From assembly GCF_016741815.1 (NCBI RefSeq), contig NZ_JAERRJ010000003.1:62001-126000 (forward strand): a stretch of 64,000 nt of DNA. The letters run 5' to 3'. The notes beneath the pieces were generated by a model, which ran no database searches, had not been told where the DNA came from, and saw nothing but the letters and a program-made list of their open reading frames with translations. Shown piece after piece: positions 1-7,782 of this stretch. Both the position numbers and the translations under genes were made by a program. Numbering within the stretch: the stretch's first letter is position 1; each line of letters opens with the position of its first letter. Source of the stretch: Nocardia acididurans. GTDB lineage: Bacteria > Actinomycetota > Actinomycetes > Mycobacteriales > Mycobacteriaceae.

Positions 1-1
1 T

Positions 2-925
2 TCGGCGGCAATGGCGCTGGAGAAGGTCACCTACCGGGACAGCCGTGCCGCCGGCGTGGCGCACGAGGTAATCCTCGTGGGCGGTGTCACCGGTCTGGGA
101 ATCGCGGCGCAGCGTCTCGTGGCACCGCAACGACCGCTGACCGCGCGCCAGGCACGCCGCCTACAGGCCGCCGAAGCGCGGTCGGCCGGTGTGCGGAATC
201 GATCGACCCCCGGACGCACAGTCGGTGCGGTGGCATTGACCGCGCTCGCCACCTGGACCGTGCTCGGCGGCCACACCTTGGCGCGCACCGGCCGGGAGAT
301 GGCCGATCATCTGGAATCCGGCGACCTCGACAGTGCCCGCGCGCTGCTGCCGTCACTGTGTGGCCGTGATCCGGAGGTGCTCGACGCCGACGGATTGGCC
401 CGCGCCGCATTGGAATCCATCGCCGAGAACACCTCGGATGCCACGGTGGCCCCGCTGTTCTGGGGCGCGGTGGCGGGCGTGCCCGGCCTGCTCGCCTACC
501 GCGCGATCAACACCCTCGACGCGATGGTCGGCTACCGCAACGACCGCTACCACAACTTCGGCTGGGCCGCGGCCCGCACCGATGATGTCGCCAACCTCGG
601 ACCGGCGCGCGTTGCCGGGGTGCTCACCACCGTTCTCGCCCCCGTCGTCGGCGGCCGCCCACGCGATGCCTGGCGCGCCTGGCGTCGCGATGCCGCCCAG
701 CACCCCAGTCCGAATGCCGGTGTGGCGGAGTCCTCCATGGCCGGCGCACTCGGAATCCGCCTCGGCGGCAAGACCGAATACCGCCACGGCATCGAGATGC
801 GCCCGACGCTGGGTGACGGCCCCGCACCCCGGGTCCCGGATCTGCGCCGGGCCGTGCATCTGTCGGAGGCGGTCCAAGCCGCCACCGCGCTGCTGGCCGT
901 GGCTGCCGTCCTCGCCCGCCGCTGA
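2..925 (+). CDS. cobD: Cobalamin biosynthesis protein CobD/CbiB (5' end outside window)
   Basis: The last 307 codons of a CobD/CbiB-type membrane protein, which joins the aminopropanol arm to adenosylcobyric acid to give adenosylcobinamide. Family-typical stretches are visible: LARAALESIAENTSD, APLFWGAVAGVPGLLAYRA and NTLDAMVGYRNDRYHNFGW, followed by the C-terminal PNAGVAESSMAGALGIRLGG motif. The reading frame stays open to the first base of the window, so the ATG at 11 is an internal methionine (LEKVTYRD is mid-protein in this family) and the true start lies upstream. It stops at TGA 923-925. The next gene is the unrelated sigma factor gene about 200 bases downstream. Confidence 0.93.
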   Translation, partial: SAAMALEKVTYRDSRAAGVAHEVILVGGVTGLGIAAQRLVAPQRPLTARQARRLQAAEARSAGVRNRSTPGRTVGAVALTALATWTVLGGHTLARTGREMADHLESGDLDSARALLPSLCGRDPEVLDADGLARAALESIAENTSDATVAPLFWGAVAGVPGLLAYRAINTLDAMVGYRNDRYHNFGWAAARTDDVANLGPARVAGVLTTVLAPVVGGRPRDAWRAWRRDAAQHPSPNAGVAESSMAGALGIRLGGKTEYRHGIEMRPTLGDGPAPRVPDLRRAVHLSEAVQAATALLAVAAVLARR

Positions 926-1031
926 CAGCGGCGCACAGCGGATCTGGCCGCGGACTTTCGCCCGACGTCGCGGGGTTGCTGTTGCGTGCGTGCCTACAGG
1001 GGACGCCGCGCGGCGGCCGCGGGCCGGGGAA

Positions 1032-1070
1032 TGTCACAGTGGTCGGGGCTGTTTCGTCGGTTCTGTGACA
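1032..1070 (+). promoter_or_regulatory. ECF41-type promoter (TGTCACA-N16-CGTC) with an adjacent mirrored half
   Basis: TGTCACA at 1032-1038 and CGTC at 1055-1058 are separated by exactly 16 bases. This is the -35/-10 pattern I recall for promoters used by ECF41 sigma factors, including SigJ (GTCACA). It lies 64 bases before the start of a sigma factor that itself carries the ECF41 signature motifs, so self-activation is the natural reading. CTGTGACA at 1063-1070 is a perfect inverse of TGTCACAG at 1032-1039, so the region is also an 8-bp dyad. Its meaning is unknown. Confidence 0.75.
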
Positions 1071-1121
1071 GGGCTTGTCCGGCGGCGGCGGGCAGGTGGA
1101 ATCGAACTCGGTGAGGTGGCT

Positions 1122-2096
1122 ATGAGTGACGAGCGGGACGTTCCCGATCAGGCGGAGTTGGCGCGGCGGTTCGAGGAACATCGGGGGTACCTGCGGCGGG
1201 TCGCCTACAGCACGCTCGGGAGCCTCAGCGATGCCGATGATGTGGTGCAGGATGCGTGGTTGCGGTTGCAGCGGTACTACGAGACCGCGCCCGCGGGGAC
1301 CGAGATCGAGAATTTGCGGGCGTGGCTGACGACTGTCACCGGGCGGCTGGCGCTGGATCATCTGGGGTCGGCGCGGTCGCGGCGCGAGGAGTACGTCGGG
1401 GAGTGGCTGCCGGAGCCCGAGGTGACGCGGTGGGATGACCCGGCGGATCGGGTGTCGCAGGACGAGCGGGTCACCACCGCGCTGCTGGTGGTGCTGGAGT
1501 CGCTGTCGCCCGCCGAGCGGACGGCGTTCGTGCTCCAGGATGTGTTCGGGATGAGCGGACCCGAGGTGGCCGAGGTGGTGGGCCGGACACCGGCGGCGGT
1601 GCGGCAGTTGGCTTCCCGGGCGCGCAAGCATGTGGAGAGCGGGACGCCCCGGTTTCCGGCCAGCAAGGATGAGCACGAGAAGGTGGTGTCGGCCTTCGCG
1701 GTGGCGTGGCGCTCCGGGGATCTGAGTGCGCTGCTGGGCGTGCTGGATTCCGAGGTGACCTTCACCGCGGACGGCGGCGGGAAGGTCAACGCGTTCCGGC
1801 ATCCGCTGCACGGCGCGGATCGGGTGGCGACCACACTGCTCGGGTTCCTGGGCTTCGCGACCAAGGTCGGTGGGGCGTGGGGTCGTTCGGTGCTGGTCAA
1901 CGGGGCGCCGGGGCTGGTGGTGTTCGACGGGAAGAGCATCGGCGTGTTCTCGTTCACCATCGACGACGGCCGGATCACGAATATCGATGTGGTCCGCAAT
2001 CCGGACAAGCTGCGTGACCTGCCGCTGGACGGGGATCCGGACTGGGCGCTGCGCGCCCCGGAAGGCTTTGTGGCACCGGAGGATTCGGCCGGATAG
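1122..2096 (+). CDS. sigJ: ECF41-family RNA polymerase sigma factor (SigJ-like)
   Basis: A 324-residue sigma factor. Sigma region 2 spans about residues 14-80 (DADDVVQDAWLRL) and region 4 about 115-172 (LSPAERTAFVLQDVF, then an HTH). A SnoaL-like domain replaces an anti-sigma factor at the C-terminus. All three ECF41 hallmarks are present: WLPEP in the linker (95-99), DGGGK (217-221) and NPDKL (293-297). In this family the C-terminal domain controls the activity of its own sigma. The ATG at 1122 follows GGTGAGGT; the longer open frame upstream is a GC artefact. ECF41 genes usually sit beside a carboxymuconolactone decarboxylase, oxidoreductase or epimerase target gene. None is adjacent here (cobD upstream, ald convergent), so this copy looks like an orphan. 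Confidence 0.93.
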   Translation: MSDERDVPDQAELARRFEEHRGYLRRVAYSTLGSLSDADDVVQDAWLRLQRYYETAPAGTEIENLRAWLTTVTGRLALDHLGSARSRREEYVGEWLPEPEVTRWDDPADRVSQDERVTTALLVVLESLSPAERTAFVLQDVFGMSGPEVAEVVGRTPAAVRQLASRARKHVESGTPRFPASKDEHEKVVSAFAVAWRSGDLSALLGVLDSEVTFTADGGGKVNAFRHPLHGADRVATTLLGFLGFATKVGGAWGRSVLVNGAPGLVVFDGKSIGVFSFTIDDGRITNIDVVRNPDKLRDLPLDGDPDWALRAPEGFVAPEDSAG

Positions 2097-2128
2097 TCCG
2101 GAGCGGAACGCGGACCGGCGGGCGGCGG

Positions 2129-3244
2129 TCAGTTGGGCGAAGCGGCCGCCGCCACCAGCCGCATACCGTGTGCCGCGGCGACCTCGGGCGAGTACAGCCG
2201 TCCCGCGTCGGCTGTCAGCCCCTGGGCCAGACCGGGATCCGCCGCACAGGCCGAGCGCCAGCCGAGGTCGGCGATGGACCGCGCATAGGGCAGGGTGGCG
2301 TTGGTGAGCGCGACGGTGGCGGTGTGCGGTACCGCGCCGGGCATGTTGGCCACGCAGTAGAACAGTGAATCCGCTACGGGGAAGGTGGGATTCGCGTGCG
2401 TGGTCGGGTGCGAGCTCTCGAAGCAGCCGCCCTGGTCGATGGCGATGTCCACCAGCACGGAGCCCGGCCGCATTCCCGCGACCAGGTTGTCGGTCACCAG
2501 TTTGGGTGCGCGAGCGCCCGGCACGAGGACCGATCCGATCACCAGATCCGCTGCCAGCACCGCCTTTTCGACCTCGGACGCATTGGATCCGATGGTGGTG
2601 ACGCGGCCGGAGTACAGCGCGTCCAGCTCCCGCAGCCGAGTGAGGTTGGTGTCGAGCACGGTGACCAGCGCGCCCATGCCCAGGGCGACGGTCGCCGCAT
2701 TGGTTCCCGCGACGCCGCCACCCAGCACCACCACGTCCGCGTGGCGTACGCCCGGCACCCCGCCGAGCAGTACGCCCGCACCGCCCTGCGGCGACATGAG
2801 GTGGTACGCCCCGACCTGTGTCCCGAGTTTCCCGGCCACTTCGCTCATGGGCGCGAGCAGGGGCAGTGAGCCGTTGGCGCCGCGTACGGTCTCGTAGGCA
2901 ATGGCGGTGGTGCCGGACGCGAGAATGGCCTCGGTGCATTCCCGGGAGGCGGCCAGGTGCAGGTAGGTGAAGAGCACCTGCCCGGCCCGCAGCCGCGGGT
3001 ATTCCACGGCGATGGGCTCTTTCACCTTCATGATCATATCGGCGAGGCTCCACACCTCCTCCGCGCCGAACACCACGCGGGCTCCGACGCCGGTGTATTC
3101 GGCGTCGGTGAAGCCGGAGCCGCTGCCCGCTCCGGCTTCGATCAGCACCTCGTGGCCGTGTCGCACCAGTTCACCGGCACCGGCCGGTGTGAGTGCGACC
3201 CGATACTCCTGTTCCTTGACCTCCCGTGGCACCCCGATCCGCAT
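2129..3244 (-). CDS. ald: Alanine dehydrogenase
   Basis: A 371-residue NAD-dependent L-alanine dehydrogenase that interconverts L-alanine and pyruvate plus ammonia in the cytosol. The N-terminus MRIGVPREVKEQEYRVALTP is diagnostic. Expected catalytic residues are in place: Lys75 (MKVKEP) and His96 (TYLHLAAS). The NAD site VVLGGGVAGTNAATVALGMG and the C-terminal VDIAIDQGGCFE segment are intact. Length equals the usual 371. The start at 3244 is fixed by the conserved N-terminus; the longer open frame upstream is not coding. Convergent with the sigma factor gene (33 bases apart). It lies downstream of the MBL-fold gene on the same strand with a 56-base gap, so co-transcription is possible. Confidence 0.96.
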   Translation of the reverse strand: MRIGVPREVKEQEYRVALTPAGAGELVRHGHEVLIEAGAGSGSGFTDAEYTGVGARVVFGAEEVWSLADMIMKVKEPIAVEYPRLRAGQVLFTYLHLAASRECTEAILASGTTAIAYETVRGANGSLPLLAPMSEVAGKLGTQVGAYHLMSPQGGAGVLLGGVPGVRHADVVVLGGGVAGTNAATVALGMGALVTVLDTNLTRLRELDALYSGRVTTIGSNASEVEKAVLAADLVIGSVLVPGARAPKLVTDNLVAGMRPGSVLVDIAIDQGGCFESSHPTTHANPTFPVADSLFYCVANMPGAVPHTATVALTNATLPYARSIADLGWRSACAADPGLAQGLTADAGRLYSPEVAAAHGMRLVAAAASPN

Positions 3245-3300
3245 ACCTGCATCGTGGCCCAACGAAGTGCCCGCCGCCACGACCGCCACGATCCGATTTG

Positions 3301-4083
3301 CTAACGGGCGGACAGGATCAGCGGCTCGCCCGGGGTGGGGATGACGAGTTGGTCGGCGCGTCCGGCATAGCCGAAGTTGCGGGCGAGGTAGTCGAGGGTT
3401 TCGGAGAAGTGCGCCCAGCCTTCCGCGTGCACGGGGACGATCACAGTGTCGCCCAGCACTTTCGCGACCTCGACGGCGCTGCGGCCGTTGAGCGTCACGT
3501 CGATGTCGCCGTAGCGTCCCGGATTGGCCGCGCCCACATTGAGGATCGCGATGTCGATGCGCCCGATGCGCTCCACGATCCGCTCCACCCGGTCGACGGA
3601 GGCGTTGTCGCCGGAGACGTACACGGTGGGCAGCCCGGCGGCCTGGAGTACGAACCCGGTGACGACCCCCGACAGGGGTTCGCAGCCTTCGGGCCCGTGC
3701 AGGGCGGGCACGCCGGTGACGGTCACGTCGCCGATCACCACGGATTCCCAGTTCTCCAGGCCCGCAACGCCTTCCATGCGCGCGGCGGCGTCGGGCGTGG
3801 ACAGCACCCGCTCGACCCCGGCGAGGAACGCCCGCCCGGAGTTGTCGAGATTGTCGGGATGCTGGTCGTGCGACAGCAGGACGGCGTCCACGTGACCGAC
3901 CTTGGCGGCGGTGACGGCGGGCCCGGTGAGCTTGTGCAGCGTGAGCGGTCCGGTGGTGTAGTCGCCGGGCTCGTCGAACGTGGGATCGGTGAGCCAGGTC
4001 AGGTTGCCGTAGCGGAACCGGACGGTGGGGCCGCCGATGTGCAGGATCTCGATGGTGGCGGTGGTCTCGATCGTATTCGTCAT
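3301..4083 (-). CDS. MBL-fold (metallo-beta-lactamase superfamily) metal-dependent hydrolase
   Basis: About 260 residues. Visible MBL-fold features are an early strand with LHIGGPTVRFRYGNLTWLTDPTFD, the metal motif SHDQHPDNLD (an H-D-x-H-x-D-N variant of HxHxDH), and later VYVSGDNAS and a late VPVHAEGWAHFSE histidine region. The family resembles UlaG/RomA-like hydrolases; the substrate cannot be told. The ATG at 4083 is preferred (GAGCAGG about 9 bases upstream) over the ATG at 4110. Divergent from the GlxA-type regulator starting at 4155, which may control it. Confidence 0.8.
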   Translation of the reverse strand: MTNTIETTATIEILHIGGPTVRFRYGNLTWLTDPTFDEPGDYTTGPLTLHKLTGPAVTAAKVGHVDAVLLSHDQHPDNLDNSGRAFLAGVERVLSTPDAAARMEGVAGLENWESVVIGDVTVTGVPALHGPEGCEPLSGVVTGFVLQAAGLPTVYVSGDNASVDRVERIVERIGRIDIAILNVGAANPGRYGDIDVTLNGRSAVEVAKVLGDTVIVPVHAEGWAHFSETLDYLARNFGYAGRADQLVIPTPGEPLILSAR

Positions 4084-4142
4084 GGCTGCAAGCCTGCTCG
4101 CATCGAACATGATCGGACAGTGGCCCGGAGGCCGGGTATCGA

Positions 4143-4148
4143 TAAAAT
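4143..4148 (+). promoter_or_regulatory. Probable -10 element TAAAAT of the GlxA-family gene
   Basis: TAAAAT ends six bases before the ATG at 4155, which would place transcription initiation at or very near the start codon (a leaderless mRNA). No Shine-Dalgarno sequence is seen. The 71-base divergent gap also holds the small inverted repeat CCCGG-agg-CCGGG at 4124-4136. Confidence 0.4.
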
Positions 4149-4154
4149 CGGGCC

Positions 4155-5114
4155 ATGCATCAGATCGCCGTGCTCGCCTTCGAACGCATCAGCCCGTTTC
4201 ACCTGTCGGTGCCGAGTCTGGTGTTCGGACGGGCCGGGCTGGGCGCGGCCGCGGAATCACCGTACGAGGTGCGGGTGTGCGCGGAGCAGCCCGGAATCCT
4301 GTCCACCCCGGCCGGATTCGACATCATGGTGCAGCACGGGCTGGAGGCGGTGCGGGCGGCCGACACGGTGGTGGTCCCGAGTTGGCGCAAGCAGCTGGAG
4401 CTCTCGGACGCCACCCGCGAGGCGCTGCACCGCGCGCACGATCGGGGTGCGCGGATCGTCGGATTGTGCCTGGGCTCCTGGGCGATCGCGGCCAGCGGTC
4501 TCGCCGACGGGCGCGAGATCACCACGCACTGGTCGGCCGCGTCGGAGCTGGCCCGCGCCTACCCGAAGGTCCGGGTGCGCGCCGATACGCTGTGGTCGGA
4601 TCACGGCGATCTGATCACCTCCGCGGGTGTGGCGGCGGCGCTGGACTGCTGCCTGCACCTGGTGCGCAGCGATTTCGGCAGCCGCAATGCCACCGAGCTG
4701 GCGCGGGCGCTGGTGCTGGCCCCGCATCGCAGTGGCTCGCAGGCGCAGTACATTCCGGTGGCCGTGCCCGAGCCGATCGACGACGATCCCTTGGAGCACG
4801 CGATGGTCTGGGCGCGAACCAATCTCAGCGAGCCCATCGACCTCGACACCTGGGCGCGCACGGCCCTCATGTCCCGCCGCACCTTCACCCGGCATTTCCG
4901 GGAGCGCACCGCGTCGAGCCCGCAGCAGTGGCTGCTGCAGCAGCGTGTGGACCGCGCCCGCCTGCTGCTGGAGTCCACCGACGAGACCATGGACCGCATC
5001 GCCTCCGACGCGGGTTTGGGCACAGCGGTGAATCTGCGCCACCACTTCCACCGCGCGCTGGGCGTCTCCCCGGCCGCGCACCGCGCCGCCTTCCGTTCCA
5101 CCGCGATGGTCTAG
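4155..5114 (+). CDS. GlxA/FtrA-family AraC transcriptional regulator with DJ-1/PfpI domain
   Basis: 319 residues in two modules. The N-terminal DJ-1/PfpI-like domain (about 1-190) has the nucleophile-elbow-like GLCLGSWAIAASGLADGREI segment and TTHW. The C-terminal AraC double-HTH (about 215-312) has DLDTWARTALMSRRTFTRHF and the second helix region TMDRIASDAGLGTAVNLRHH. Such regulators sense a small molecule through a degenerate amidotransferase-like domain. The divergent MBL-fold hydrolase gene is the most likely target, from position only. The start ATG is directly preceded by a -10-like TAAAAT. Confidence 0.9.
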   Translation: MHQIAVLAFERISPFHLSVPSLVFGRAGLGAAAESPYEVRVCAEQPGILSTPAGFDIMVQHGLEAVRAADTVVVPSWRKQLELSDATREALHRAHDRGARIVGLCLGSWAIAASGLADGREITTHWSAASELARAYPKVRVRADTLWSDHGDLITSAGVAAALDCCLHLVRSDFGSRNATELARALVLAPHRSGSQAQYIPVAVPEPIDDDPLEHAMVWARTNLSEPIDLDTWARTALMSRRTFTRHFRERTASSPQQWLLQQRVDRARLLLESTDETMDRIASDAGLGTAVNLRHHFHRALGVSPAAHRAAFRSTAMV

Positions 5115-5170
5115 GCGCACCGCCCACCGTGCCGCCGTCGGTTCCGCGCCGGTGCTCTAGGTTCACGTCT

Positions 5171-5686
5171 ATGAGGATTCAACTGGGTGAGCATGCTCCG
5201 CAGATCGACGAGGCCGCGTGGATCGCGCCCAATGCCACGGTGATCGGGCGCGTGAAGATCGCGGCCGAGGTGAGCGTCTGGTACTCGGCGGTCGTGCGCG
5301 GCGATCTGGAGGACATCACCATCGGGGATCGCACCAATATCCAGGACGGCTGCGTGCTGCATGCCGACCCGGGGTTCCCGCTGACCATCGGCGCGGGAGT
5401 ATCGGTGGGGCACAACGCGATTCTGCACGGCTGCACGATCGGTGACGATGTGCTCGTGGGCATGGGGGCGACGGTGCTCAACGGCGCGGTGATCGGCGCG
5501 GGAAGTTTGATCGCCGCGAATGCGCTGATTCCGGAGGGCGCGCAGATTCCGCCGGGCTCGCTGGTGGCGGGTGTGCCGGGCAAGGTACGCCGTGAGCTGG
5601 GCGAAGCCGAGCTGGATCGGATTCGGCTGAATGCCGCTGTGTACCTGCACAACACGAACCTGCACCGCGAGGGTCAAGTTCTTTGA
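5171..5686 (+). CDS. Gamma-class carbonic anhydrase family protein
   Basis: 171 residues forming a left-handed beta-helix of hexapeptide repeats (VIGRVKIAAEVSVWYSAVVR, then TIGDRTNIQDG, TIGAGVSVGHNAILHGCTIG). The three metal-binding histidines of gamma carbonic anhydrases are visible at His64 (VLHADPG), His81 and His86 (VGHNAILHGC). Arg43 (VVRGD) is also conserved. Members of this family reversibly hydrate CO2 or are inactive YrdA/PaaY-like homologues; activity cannot be judged from sequence. The ATG at 5171 sits seven bases after a TAGGTT -10-like element, suggesting a leaderless message. No operon partner is obvious. Confidence 0.9.
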   Translation: MRIQLGEHAPQIDEAAWIAPNATVIGRVKIAAEVSVWYSAVVRGDLEDITIGDRTNIQDGCVLHADPGFPLTIGAGVSVGHNAILHGCTIGDDVLVGMGATVLNGAVIGAGSLIAANALIPEGAQIPPGSLVAGVPGKVRRELGEAELDRIRLNAAVYLHNTNLHREGQVL

Positions 5687-5827
5687 CTCAACGGGGTGTG
5701 TGAGATCACCCACACTGAACAAGTGACCATATAACCGGCTGCTAGCATCGCCCACAGCGTTCCCGGCGGCCCGGGCTGTGCCGCCGCTTGCCGGGTGCGC
5801 GCTCGGGGCTAGCAGGAGGTTAGAACG

Positions 5828-6001
5828 GTGTCGTACGAGCACGACGGTATGCACCGACGCCGGATCAGCGTGGCCGATATCGCGGCCCAGCCGGGGGGTG
5901 TCGAGGCGCTGCAGCGCCGGGTCCACGAATTGCGTTCCAATGGCATCGATTTCGCGGCGAACGCGATAGAACGCGAGATGGCGGCGTTGAACGTCCGGTG
6001 A
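5828..6001 (+). CDS. Small conserved-looking protein, 57 residues, function unknown
   Basis: A short gene starting with GTG at 5828, seven bases after a near-perfect ribosome binding site AGGAGGT (5814-5820). The product begins MSYEHDGMHRRRISVADIAA and ends EREMAALNVR. It is charged and predicted mostly helical, with the pattern VEALQRRVHELRSNGIDFAA. No membrane segment, signal peptide or cysteine. The strong site, clean stop and isolated position between two larger genes favour a real gene. I do not recognise the family. It could be co-transcribed with the TetR gene 118 bases downstream. Confidence 0.65.
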   Translation: MSYEHDGMHRRRISVADIAAQPGGVEALQRRVHELRSNGIDFAANAIEREMAALNVR

Positions 6002-6119
6002 CCGCGCGGCGGCGTCCGGCCGATGGACGCCACCGCGCATCGCGCTCCGGGCACCAGTGAGATAATGGCGCGGCATTCGCCGCAACGTCGCGGTTTTCGA
6101 CCGATCGACTGGAGACTCG

Positions 6120-6755
6120 ATGCCCTCGGTGCCCACCATCCTGCAACGCATTCTGGAGAAGCCGCGGGCGGAAGGCGAACAGCTCCTGGAGAGCGCCCTG
6201 TCGGCGTTCCTGGACTTCGGCATCAAGCGAACCAGCATGGGAGAGATAGCACGTCGCGCCGGCATCAGCCCGGCCACGCTGTATCGCCGCTTCGAATCGA
6301 AGAACGATCTGGTGGAGGCGGTGGGCGTGCGCGAGGCCCAGCTCTTCGTCGCCCAGATCGAGGAGCGGGTGCAGACCGTGTCGCGCGACGGCCGGGCGGT
6401 GGACGAGCAGATGGTGGAGATCTTCGTCGCCTTCATCACCAATCTCGCCAATAATCAACTGCTGCAACGACTACTGCGCACCGAGCCGGAGATCATCCTG
6501 CCCCGCCTCACCACCCAGGCGGGACCCGTTCTGGCCGTGGGCCGTTCATACCTGGCCGACAAACTGCGGGTGCTGCAGCAGGCCGGCGCCGCACCAGACT
6601 TCGACGCCGAGCTGGTGGCCGAGATCTTCGCCCGCCTCGGACATTCGCTGGTGCTCACCCCCGACGGCCTCATCCCGCTCACCGATGAACAGGCGGCCCG
6701 TGAATTCGCCCGGCGCACAATGCTTCCCATGGTCGGCGTCCAGCAGCAGGTGTGA
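6120..6755 (+). CDS. TetR/AcrR-family transcriptional regulator
   Basis: 211 residues. The N-terminal HTH is clear at about residues 37-60: MGEIARRAGISPATLYRRFESKND is the canonical TetR recognition region. The C-terminal half is a generic ligand-binding domain (LVAEIFARLGHSLVLTPDG). The ligand is unknown. It lies upstream of the SanA-like gene (75-base gap, same strand), which could be a target. ATG at 6120. Confidence 0.92.
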   Translation: MPSVPTILQRILEKPRAEGEQLLESALSAFLDFGIKRTSMGEIARRAGISPATLYRRFESKNDLVEAVGVREAQLFVAQIEERVQTVSRDGRAVDEQMVEIFVAFITNLANNQLLQRLLRTEPEIILPRLTTQAGPVLAVGRSYLADKLRVLQQAGAAPDFDAELVAEIFARLGHSLVLTPDGLIPLTDEQAAREFARRTMLPMVGVQQQV

Positions 6756-6830
6756 GCCGCCCGATCGGCACGCCAAGATCGACAAGGGCTCGATAAGCAT
6801 CTGTTGAGGCGGGCGCGACACACTGCCGCC

Positions 6831-7553
6831 ATGAAGTTCCGTGCCCGCCTCGAGCTCCACACCCGGCCCGCCCGCACCCTGCTGCTCCGCTGGTTCCCAC
6901 CGCGCCGCGTGGGAAAACTGTTGGTGGCGAGCGTGATCGGCGCAATCCTGCTGACGCTGAGCTCGATCCTGTGGGTCCGCTACACCACCGACGACTTCCA
7001 GTACAGCGCCGAATCCGCGCCGAACAAGGATGTCGCCATCGTCTTCGGCGCGGAGATCTACGCCGACGGGCAGCCGTCCCCGTTCCTGGCCGCACGCCTG
7101 GACCTCGGTCGCGCACTGCTCGAGGCGGGCAAGGTGAAGGCCATTCTGGTGACCGGCGACAACGGCCGCAGCAGCTACGACGAGCCGACGGTCATGCGCA
7201 ACTACCTGGTCGCCAAGGGCGTTCCCGCGAGCAAGATCGCCCTCGACTACGCGGGTTTCAGCACCTACGAATCCTGCGCCCGCGCCCACGAGGTCTTCGG
7301 CGTCGACTCCGCCATCGCGGTGACCCAGGACTTCTCACTGCCGCGCACCATCGCCCTGTGCCGGTCGGTGGGCATCGACGCGGTGGCCGTGGGCGATGAC
7401 GGCCAGGACCACAACGGCGTCTACTGGAAGTGCTGGTTCCGCGATCAGCTGGCCACCACCAAGGCCATGTACTCGATCATCGTGCAGCCCGAGCCGACCT
7501 TCCTGGGAAATCAGGAAACCACGGTCCGCGACGCCATGGCCGCGAACCCGTAG
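6831..7553 (+). CDS. SanA/YdcF-like DUF218 membrane protein
   Basis: 240 residues with one N-terminal membrane anchor (about 29-49, LLVASVIGAILLTLSSILWV) and an extracytoplasmic DUF218 domain. Motifs are DVAIVFGAEIYADGQPSPFL, LVTGDNG and GFSTYESCARAHEVFG. SanA-type proteins affect envelope permeability and vancomycin exclusion in enterobacteria; in actinobacteria the role is an inference (cell-wall precursor handling). The ATG at 6831 gives the basic leader expected for a membrane anchor; an in-frame upstream GTG is also possible. Convergent with the small Cys-rich gene. Confidence 0.87.
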   Translation: MKFRARLELHTRPARTLLLRWFPPRRVGKLLVASVIGAILLTLSSILWVRYTTDDFQYSAESAPNKDVAIVFGAEIYADGQPSPFLAARLDLGRALLEAGKVKAILVTGDNGRSSYDEPTVMRNYLVAKGVPASKIALDYAGFSTYESCARAHEVFGVDSAIAVTQDFSLPRTIALCRSVGIDAVAVGDDGQDHNGVYWKCWFRDQLATTKAMYSIIVQPEPTFLGNQETTVRDAMAANP

Positions 7554-7566
7554 CCGACAGCGCCGG

Positions 7567-7710
7567 TCAGCGCGCCTCGGTGGCGGTGGCCTCCGCGGCG
7601 TGGCCCTGGCACCAGTCGGCCTCGGGCACCATGGCGCGGACCTCGTCGACGTGGGCGCCGCAGCCGTCCCAGGTCGTCTTTCCACAGGTGCAGGCAACGG
7701 GGTAGCACAT
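7567..7710 (-). CDS. Cys-rich small protein, 47 residues, probable metal-binding microprotein
   Basis: The start ATG at 7710 follows a strong GAGGAGAA site. The translated product begins MCYPVACTCGKTTWDGCGAH and ends EADWCQGHAAEATATEAR. Five cysteines (C2, C7, C9, the GCG cysteine and the WCQGH cysteine) and two histidines suggest zinc or another metal. Similar tiny proteins of the MCYPV-CxTCGKTTW-GCGxH kind are, as I recall, widespread in actinobacteria but uncharacterised. It lies 72 bases upstream of the metal ABC importer on the same strand, which makes a role in metal handling plausible but unproven. Confidence 0.8.
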   Translation of the reverse strand: MCYPVACTCGKTTWDGCGAHVDEVRAMVPEADWCQGHAAEATATEAR

Positions 7711-7782
7711 GGGTCGTTCTCCTCAGGTCGTCGGGATCCCCCCGAAATGGTACTGACCTGGGAGAAGCGGCTGTTCAGGGCA

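Noticed and set aside
624..3053. 809-codon open frame on the minus strand
   Set aside because: It runs antisense to cobD, the sigma factor and part of ald; its product is Arg/Gly/Pro-rich without any domain. A GC-content shadow.
2129..4156. Apparent fusion of ald with a 300-residue N-terminal part
   Set aside because: The extra part overlaps the MBL-fold gene in another frame and the ald N-terminus at 3244 is complete.
5693..5716. GTGTG/CACAC inverted repeat downstream of the carbonic anhydrase gene
   Set aside because: Only five paired bases with a ten-base gap and no T-tract; too weak to call a terminator or operator.
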